Part shown: one piece after another, positions 57,844-64,000 of the stretch
How the letters are laid out: each line of letters opens with the position of its first letter
Position numbering within the stretch: the first letter of the stretch is position 1
Source: Cheiracanthium punctorium
Taxonomy: Eukaryota; Arthropoda; Arachnida; Araneae; Cheiracanthiidae
Direction: 5' to 3'
Assembly: GCA_038373885.1 (NCBI GenBank)
Contig: JAWZYV010012396.1
Coordinates: 1,116,001 to 1,180,000 of the forward strand
DNA: 64,000 nt
Notes under the pieces: generated by a model
Seen by the model: the letters and a program-made list of their open reading frames with translations, nothing else
What the model was told of the DNA's origin: nothing
Database searches by the model: none
Position numbers and translations under genes: made by a program

Positions 57844-58167
57844 TGAAATAAATTGAAGCTGCGTATTACACACGTGTATGCATGCAAATATTGGTAGATG
57901 TAGTTCTAAAAATATTTATATCTGTGGATAAATATGATTTGATTCGCATTAAAGCATTCATAATTTAATATTTTCGCCTTGGAAGACATTATTTGTGTTA
58001 CGTATTAAATAATGCATTATATCGTTTATTGTTTAATCGTGCGTCAATATAAATATGCACAAATATTTTGAAAAATGTTTTCGATTTCTTTTTTCTGTTT
58101 ATCTTTTCTTTATTTTACCATTATCTTGGTCATACTGTTTCTAATAAATAAGAAAGAAGTCATCGTA
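57844..58167. other. No gene recognised
   Basis: AT-rich spacer between two transposons. Nothing noted. Confidence 0.4.
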
Positions 58168-59206
58168 CAGGGTGTTCAAAAAAAGTCGTAATACGCTTTA
58201 ATTTTTTATGTATTAGAGATAAGTGGGCTATGTAAATTGAAAAAATATTCAAAATAAGGTAGAAAAAACAATTATGTTAAGAAAATATTGCTTTAGTAAA
58301 ATTTTAAATTGTTAAACTTTTTAACCTTTTACAGGCCAATACTCCCAATTGGGAACATCAAATAAAAAAATTAATTCAAAAATGAAATTTTATTAATATT
58401 GACTTGAAAAAAAATATCGGACAAAATTTAAAGATGACTTGATTTTTTGAAACAGAAGTTGCATTTCTATCATTAGTGGGAAACTGGACAAAAAATCCTG
58501 AAATAGCCAGTTTCATAAATTTTTACAGAGCTATCTTGATAAACCCCCGCCCCCTTCAAACTTTCATTAACATCATTACTTAAATTTAAAGGTAAATCTG
58601 TTACTAATTCTTAATATTTCACTTATTATTTAAACTACTCATCAGTATATTCCGTTTTTAAAACCAATTTGAAAGTATAGTTAGAAATGACCCAATCAAA
58701 ATTTTAAAATTCTATCTTGAAAAGTACCAGAGATATGAAGATAAATATATGCTAACTCAATCTACTTTTCAACAGCGGTCGAAGGATAAAAAATCACATC
58801 GGTTGATTGAGTTTCAAGAGTCGTGCAAAAAATACAAAAGAAACCAATTTTTTGCTCTCTACCATTCAACTTTTACATTCAAATTCATAAATAGCCCTTA
58901 ATTATCTTTGTTCAAAGATATCTCTGAAACGTTAAAAGGAAACTGAAATGATGAAAATCTGAAACTTTGTACTTCACCTCTTTAGTGTATGGGGTCCATT
59001 TTATTAATTCGGATTTTTTTATTTTTTTATATACGGTACTGTATACAAAATTTTAAAATTGTAATTAAAAAAAAACGGAAAGAACTTTTTCTTAAAGTAT
59101 CCTTTTTATTCGGCCTTATTTTAAACATTTTTTTTTCAATTTGCATTGTCCACTTATCTCTAATTGATAAAAAATAAAGCATTACCATTTTTTGGGGGAC
59201 GCCGTG
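58168..59206. mobile_element. TA-flanked element with long terminal repeats (1039 bp)
   Basis: The left end CAGGGTGTTCAAAAAAAGTC and the reverse complement of the right end CACGGCGTCCCCCAAAAAAT are flanked by TA (58166-58167, 59207-59208). Inverted similarity continues inward for ~110 bp: TTAGAGATAAGTGGGCTATG versus TTAGAGATAAGTGGACAATG, then AAATTGAAAAAA and AAAATAAGG. It carries no transposase; the 62-codon ORF at 58989-59177 lies partly in the terminal repeat. A mariner-group non-autonomous element is the likeliest reading. TTAACCTTTTACAGGC at 58320 inside it could be one end of a TTAA element, but no partner was found. Confidence 0.82.
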
Positions 59207-59208
59207 TA

Positions 59209-60547
59209 TAATATGAAGTAACTTCTTAGTGATAATATAAAACAATATCATGGTATTAGTTCGGATTTCGTCTTTACTTTTTTTTTGCCTTATGTAAGCA
59301 ATTAGTCAGGAACTGTTAGGAAAATAAAAATTGCTTTAAATATCTCTTTGTAAAATCTCAGGACATTGGCTTTTCGTACTCCATTTAAAGCATTCTAACT
59401 GCTAAATCAAAATTTATGCGAAGCTCTGCTTTAAAGCATTTGATTTTTAACAATCATTGTTCGGCTTAAACTTCCAAAACTATGTCACTCAGTCTGTAAC
59501 GGAGCGTTAATCTCGTCAGGATTTTTCGTCATTTCTTTTATTCCGCCATTAAGCAGGAAACCAATAGAATCCGGGCTGTTAAAAGTTTGAGAAATCCCAT
59601 TAAACAGCTGTACTTCTTAACATTTAATATGTTTTCTCCCTCTACTTTTTTCTGTTATGTTTTTAGTTGTGGTAATTTTCCAAAAGTTCTTTCTGCGCTT
59701 AAGCTGCGTTAAAGCGATTAGGAGAAGTGCGATTCAATGGTTTCTCATGAATCGTGATACTACCATTCCAAGTGCAATGCGCTTTAAATATGAAACCTAT
59801 CATTTACTAAAATTTTATGTGCCTTTGCAGTTTTCACATTTCTTAAAATTGTTTTTTTTTTATCATAATTATTTTGTGGAGTGTATTATATATACCGTGC
59901 TTAAAAGATATAACTTTATTTGTGTACTTGAACTCGCGCATAAGGTAAACTTCAGGCGGAAGATTTTGATTATTTTTCCCTACACATGTAACATTACTAA
60001 TTCTTGAAAACCATTCATTGCGTTTCTGAATAATCTCGTAAAAGCAATTAAGCTGAATAATTCTACATTCTGCAATTCTACAGTTTCACATGAATCATGA
60101 CGAAAAAAATTTTGTGCAATGCACTTAAAATGTTAAACCTGTTATAGCCTACTAGCAAGTACGCAAAAGTTTTATATTCCAGTTATGTAATTTCATTACT
60201 GAGCAGTGTATTACAAATGCATGAAAAAGAAATTTTAATGTTATTCTATTTTTTTTTATTCCTAATCACGTTTTGTGATTTATCTTCTGATAGCATACAC
60301 AATGTTGTTTAATTCATTTTCATATGCATATAAATAAAAGGTATTAAATTTATAAATGCAAAATGTGCACGTAAAGAAGAGAGCCACAATACTCGTTTGT
60401 ATTACAGGCTGCAATTACTTTCTAACACTAGAATTCATTTGAAAAACATACTACTTATTTTTATCCAATAGTTTTCAAAAAACTGCATATTAATCTAAAA
60501 TCGATAAAGTTTCTTAAAAGTTGAATTAAATAAAGAAATAATTCAGT
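59209..60547. other. No gene recognised
   Basis: AT-rich sequence with a GC-richer patch at 59490-59590. A 116-codon ORF at 59657-60007 is open and of mixed composition, with hydrophobic/aromatic stretches. I recognise no domain, and it has no support from neighbours, so I treat it as unproven. Confidence 0.35.
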
Positions 60548-60595
60548 TATTATTATTATTATTATTATTACTATTACTATTATTATTACTATTAC

Positions 60596-60626
<31 letters not shown>

Positions 60627-60627
60627 T
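60548..60627. repeat. (TTA)n microsatellite with CTA variants
   Basis: About 27 trinucleotide units, with ACTATT interruptions at 60571-60600. Confidence 0.97.
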
Positions 60628-60895
60628 TCAGTGAAATATTTGAATCATACCTGAAGTTTCTTACAAAAATACATGAATACTGTGGCTATCATGCTTTAAA
60701 TTCATATAATTCTAGGAAATTTAGAAGACATTTTACATTTTAAATTTTACATTTGATCGCTCAGTTCATTATTTTAAAAAATATTTTTGCTAACACTTTA
60801 AAATATGTTTTTCAAAAGATTACTGCAGGTAGTTTAATAAGATATAAATATTAAAAGTCTTGGATATCGTTTTGTTAATGAAGGGAATTTTTAAC

Positions 60896-61546
60896 AGACT
60901 AGGGGCCAAGGCCCCCAGACTCGCTACGCTCGCTTTTCGTATGACGCATTCGGCCCCTAATAAGGCTTATTCGTAAAAAAAGACATAATTTCAACAGACA
61001 AAACCCGAAGATTGGATCAGATTGAATGTTACTGAGCTACACATTGCTTGCATGTTCATGGAAATTATACAAATAGATGCAGCTGGTCTATCTATAAGAT
61101 TGTGGCATTATCATGTTGTCTCGTCAAACCTTTACGTGGAATAAATCTACTTTTTTCAAAATAAAAGATAGAAGCCCATGTTTTTTACTTGCAATTGATT
61201 AACCAATTGCGCAAAATCTGTGAAATAACGTTGAAACTGCGATCAGCGTAAAAAACTATAGCAGTTTTTGAAACTAAACTTTCAAAATGTTTGTATATAT
61301 TTTTTTTAAATAATTTTAACCATAAAGCATATAGTATATAATGAATCAACGAAAACACTATTCTTTATGAATTGATTTCTTTAAAGACTAGGGGCCAAGG
61401 CCCCCAGACTCGCTACGCTCGCTTTTCGTATGAGGCATTCGGCCCCTAATAAGGCTTATTCGTAAAAAAGACATAATTTCAACAGACAAAACCCGAAGAT
61501 TGGATCAGATAGAATGCTACACATTGCTTGGTTCTTGCATGTTCAT
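60896..61546. repeat. Pair of ~165-bp direct repeats, 489 bp apart
   Basis: Copies at 60896-61060 and 61385-61546 start AGACTAGGGGCCAAGGCCCC and continue through ACTCGCTACGCTCGCTTTTC, TCGGCCCCTAATAAGG and AAAACCCGAAGATTGGATC, and are nearly identical apart from small indels at the end. GGGGCC...GGCCCC can fold on itself. The intervening sequence has no ORF. It could be a short tandem duplication or paired insertions; LTR character (TG...CA ends) is absent. Confidence 0.85.
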
Positions 61547-61575
61547 TGGTACATAAAAATTTAAACTTCACACTA

Positions 61576-61680
61576 CAGTAGACCCCCTCCCCCTCATAAC
61601 ACGGAAGATATTTTGTTATAGGAATCCGTGTTGTACGGGTCCTGAGCTATACTCCACCCGGAGTGCGGACTCCGCTTATA
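61576..61680 (+). mobile_element. pogo/Tigger-like left end (fragment)
   Basis: TACAGTAGACCCCCTCCCCC then CATAACACGGAAG and TTGTTATAGGAATCCGTGTT resemble the left end of the element at 22171. No matching right end was found, so a truncated copy is most likely. Confidence 0.5.
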
Positions 61681-61835
61681 ATCGCTGGAAAAATTATTTG
61701 CACTCCTTAGAAACACAATGATATTTAGTATTGCCATTCAAAAGTTATATTAATTAGGAGCTAAAGCATAATAAAATCAGAAAATCTGTTTCAGCTGTAT
61801 TTTTAATAATGTAAAACCTATTGGACACCTTGCAA

Positions 61836-61965
61836 ATTGGCCACCCATGCCGATTTTTCATTATTTGGCGACTTGCGTACATGTAAAGTCAATAAAAGCT
61901 ACGGAAAAGATAGGATAGCTTGCCACCAATGGCGACTTTTCATTATTTGGCGATTTACACATGCT
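61836..61965. repeat. Tandem duplication, ~82-bp unit
   Basis: GCCACCCATGCCGATTTTTC and GCCACCAATGGCGACTTTTC are both followed by ATTATTTGGCGA, 82 bp apart. Confidence 0.8.
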
Positions 61966-62096
61966 CACAACCTATAATTACTCTTCATTTAAGGTTACCG
62001 GAAAACCGTTATCCATATTTTCATTTATATAATCGTTTGCAGATTGGCGTCCTTAGCACCACGAATTATACCATCTCGACGCGCTAGCAAATATCC

Positions 62097-62192
62097 AAAG
62101 TAAATAAAAAACTTTGTAAAAAACACACATAAGATGTTATAGGTACCTATAACGTCTTATGTGTGTTTTTTACAAAGTTTTTTATTTACTTT
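62097..62192. repeat. Near-perfect 96-bp palindrome
   Basis: Arms of 48 bp meet at GGTACC (62142-62147) with a single mismatched pair. AATATCCAAAGT occurs directly at the left edge (~62090) and again at ~62230, possibly a duplicated target. There is no spacer, so the RNA from either strand would form a long uninterrupted hairpin. Confidence 0.9.
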
Positions 62193-62509
62193 ATTGTTTA
62201 ACACCAGTATTTTGAGTGTTTTTTCCGTAATATCCAAAGTGTACTATAACTGCTATAATGGCATATTTAACGCTACCGAATATTTCTACTGGTAGCAAAT
62301 AATCCATCTGGACCGAACCGGCTTTAAAATAATCTGCATTTTAATTATTTTTCATTTTCAAGATATTAGTTATTCTGTTTTGGAAAAACGAATAATCGCT
62401 AATTCTAAACTCCTGTTGTCTAAGCGAACTTACTATTTGAAAATTGTCAACTTTGTGTAACACATTTTGAGTTACTTATTTCATATTATTGTAACCTATT
62501 TATAGAAAA

Positions 62510-62695
62510 AAACAAGTGATGCCTATTCTACAGCTTACTAAATATTGTTACAATAGATTAAAGCTGTTGTGAACTAATAGTATTTAAATATATGTAAAAA
62601 AATACGTGTGAAGCATATTCTGTAGCTTACGAAATATTGTAACAATAGATTAAAGCTGTTGTGAACTAATAGTATTTAAATATATGTAAAATTAT
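62510..62695. repeat. Tandem duplication, 92-bp unit
   Basis: AATATTGTTACAATAG/AATATTGTAACAATAG, then ATTAAAGCTGTTGTGAACTA and ATAGTATTTAAATATATGTA, occur twice at exactly 92-bp spacing with few differences, indicating a recent event. Confidence 0.9.
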
Positions 62696-63180
62696 GTGGC
62701 ATACTTTTATGCCGCATTTTTGGGACACGTTTTTCATCTAATTTTCAATAAAGGGGGTTAGAGATAAAATGACATAGTCATTAATAGATGGAGAAAATCT
62801 GCACAGAAAAATGCGCAATTCCAACTGAATGAAAATTTCAAAACCTTATTCTCAGGTGTATTCAGCAGACGATAAATTATGATAAATATCGCCAAGCATT
62901 AGAATAATCTCCTCAAAATAGCACAAAACCGTTTAATTTTTCGCCAAATTAAAAAGTCGCACATTTTAGTCTCAGAAAATTTCTAAATAATATTTTCTTT
63001 TGAGTATAAAACATTTCATTCCTGCTCTGATTTCCCATGTAAACGATATTTTAATTTAAAGACAGCCTTACAAATAATCTAGACACAAAAAAAATCGTCT
63101 GAATCATTTAATAAACTTGCCGAATGTGGCAACCTAGATAAGCTTAAACGGCGCTTTTTCCACTGTGAGGTTACAATTAC
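62696..63180. other. No gene recognised
   Basis: AT-rich sequence. Nothing noted. Confidence 0.4.
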
Positions 63181-63199
63181 GAAATGGCGGAAAGCAAAA

Positions 63200-63392
63200 A
63201 TTAGCCTTTTGCGATACGTTTTTTATCGATATCTCCTAAAATAATTCGAATTTTGAAAAAATCGCTTCGAGGTGTGTCGGGAACTGTCATGGAAAATTTC
63301 CGTACAAAATTTGGTAGGTCTACGATCACCGCGAGACACATTCAAACAAACTAACTAACAGTTTACACATTGATTTATTAATATAGAAGAAA
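63200..63392 (+). repeat. Dispersed-repeat tail, copy 2
   Basis: AATTCGAATTTTGAAAAAAT followed by CGAGGTGTGTCGGGAAC and AATTTGGTAGGTCTACGATC parallels 21590-21700. It then passes CAAACAAACTAACTAAC to TTTATTAATATAGAAG. A weaker related block (TTTTTTATTAATATCTTCTA then AAATAATTAGATTGTCAAAA) follows at ~63537. Confidence 0.65.
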
Positions 63393-64000
63393 GATAGTTT
63401 TTATTTTGGCGTAAAATGGGCATAATTCTAACTCATGTTGTAAATTTCAGGCGATTCTAGATACTTGGAAACGCTTTGTTGCAAAGGAATGAATGATTTT
63501 ATGCCAATCTGGCAACCATTATGTTTATTTTTTCAGTTTTTTATTAATATCTTCTAAAATAATTAGATTGTCAAAATTTAAGTCAGCTTAGCAGGTTCCT
63601 CGGAATCTTTCGAATCTGTGGGCACCTTAGTCGAATCTCAAATCCCCACGGTTTAGGAGGAGATACGACAACAAGCTTTTGACAGCGCCAGCGACAGCGG
63701 CCTTTACTTTTTTTTAGAATAGAGAGATTAAATGTAATTCTTGTAATTACGCGTTCAAAAAAATCCTTATCTAGATTTTGTTTTCGCAATAATTAATCAC
63801 AAACAAATTCACAATTATCACAAACACTTCGAATCGCAAAAATGTTATAAATGAAATAAATCCTAATTTTGTATTTATTAATCATGTAATAATGAATGAT
63901 CATGTAAAAATCATGTAATAACAAATAATATAATGAAGCAACATTTATATTATGTCTTGATATTTACATGAAAACTAGTTTTCTGCTCACACTAAATTTT
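63393..64000. other. No gene recognised
   Basis: AT-rich sequence. A 68-codon minus-strand ORF at 63583-63789 covers a slightly GC-richer patch (GACAGCGCCAGCGACAGCGG) but resembles nothing I know. ATCATGTAATAA phrases repeat at 63882-63925. Confidence 0.4.

Noticed and set aside
58320..58370. Left end of another TTAA-target element
   Set aside because: TTAACCTTTTACAGGC resembles a piggyBac-type end, but no matching right end with TTAA was found downstream.
59657..60007. Host gene (116 codons)
   Set aside because: Open frame without recognisable domain, splice context or duplicates; length is not compelling in AT-rich DNA.
60896..61546. LTR pair of a small retrotransposon
   Set aside because: No TG...CA ends, primer-binding site, polypurine tract or coding region; repeats are only ~165 bp.

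Overview
The window looks like non-coding DNA from a nuclear animal genome, most likely an arthropod and possibly a chelicerate. The species call is inference from the transposon mix. The sequence is AT-rich and full of homopolymers and microsatellites. It has no long open reading frame: the longest is 183 codons and belongs to a dead transposase. There is no operon-like packing, rRNA operon, true tRNA gene or CRISPR array. I found no intact host protein-coding gene. The window is probably intergenic or a large intron, shaped mainly by small DNA transposons and SINEs.

Region by region. 0-5 kb: the end of a ~173-bp tandem array, a 237-bp tandem duplication carrying a TTAA-flanked (piggyBac-like) MITE with its empty site alongside, and a ~330-bp duplication carrying a 956-bp element with a TATA target duplication. 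5-17 kb: two CACTG-ended MITEs, two hAT MITEs with 8-bp target duplications, a TTAA snap-back MITE, a 155-bp tandem array, a TA-flanked MITE and a tRNA-derived SINE. 19-23 kb: a dispersed-repeat head and tail, a 5S-rRNA-derived SINE and a pogo/Tigger-like element. 25-28.5 kb: a CpG-dense island, a ~400-bp segmental duplication, and between its copies a second snap-back MITE that itself holds another TTAA element. 28.8-32 kb: a decayed gene-like stretch on the minus strand that runs into an almost spacerless ~1.27-kb inverted repeat, then a jockey-like reverse-transcriptase remnant. 35.5-36.6 kb: a second 172-bp array like the one at the window start. 38.8-47 kb: GC-richer islands that could be regulatory, MITEs and a minus-strand SINE. 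47-50 kb: a third snap-back MITE, a hAT MITE and a SINE. 55.8-59.2 kb: a SINE, a complete but dead Tc1-like transposon and a long-TIR TA element. 60.5-63.4 kb: a TTA microsatellite, direct and tandem repeats, a 96-bp near-perfect palindrome and another dispersed-repeat tail.

Most calls rest on terminal inverted repeats, target-site duplications and copy-to-copy comparison inside the window, which are directly visible. Superfamily names come from known terminal motifs and target-site lengths. No bacterial-style system was found. The most unusual items are the large inverted repeat at 29.4-30.65 kb, the nested TTAA elements, and two insertions with a visible empty site in a neighbouring duplicate.
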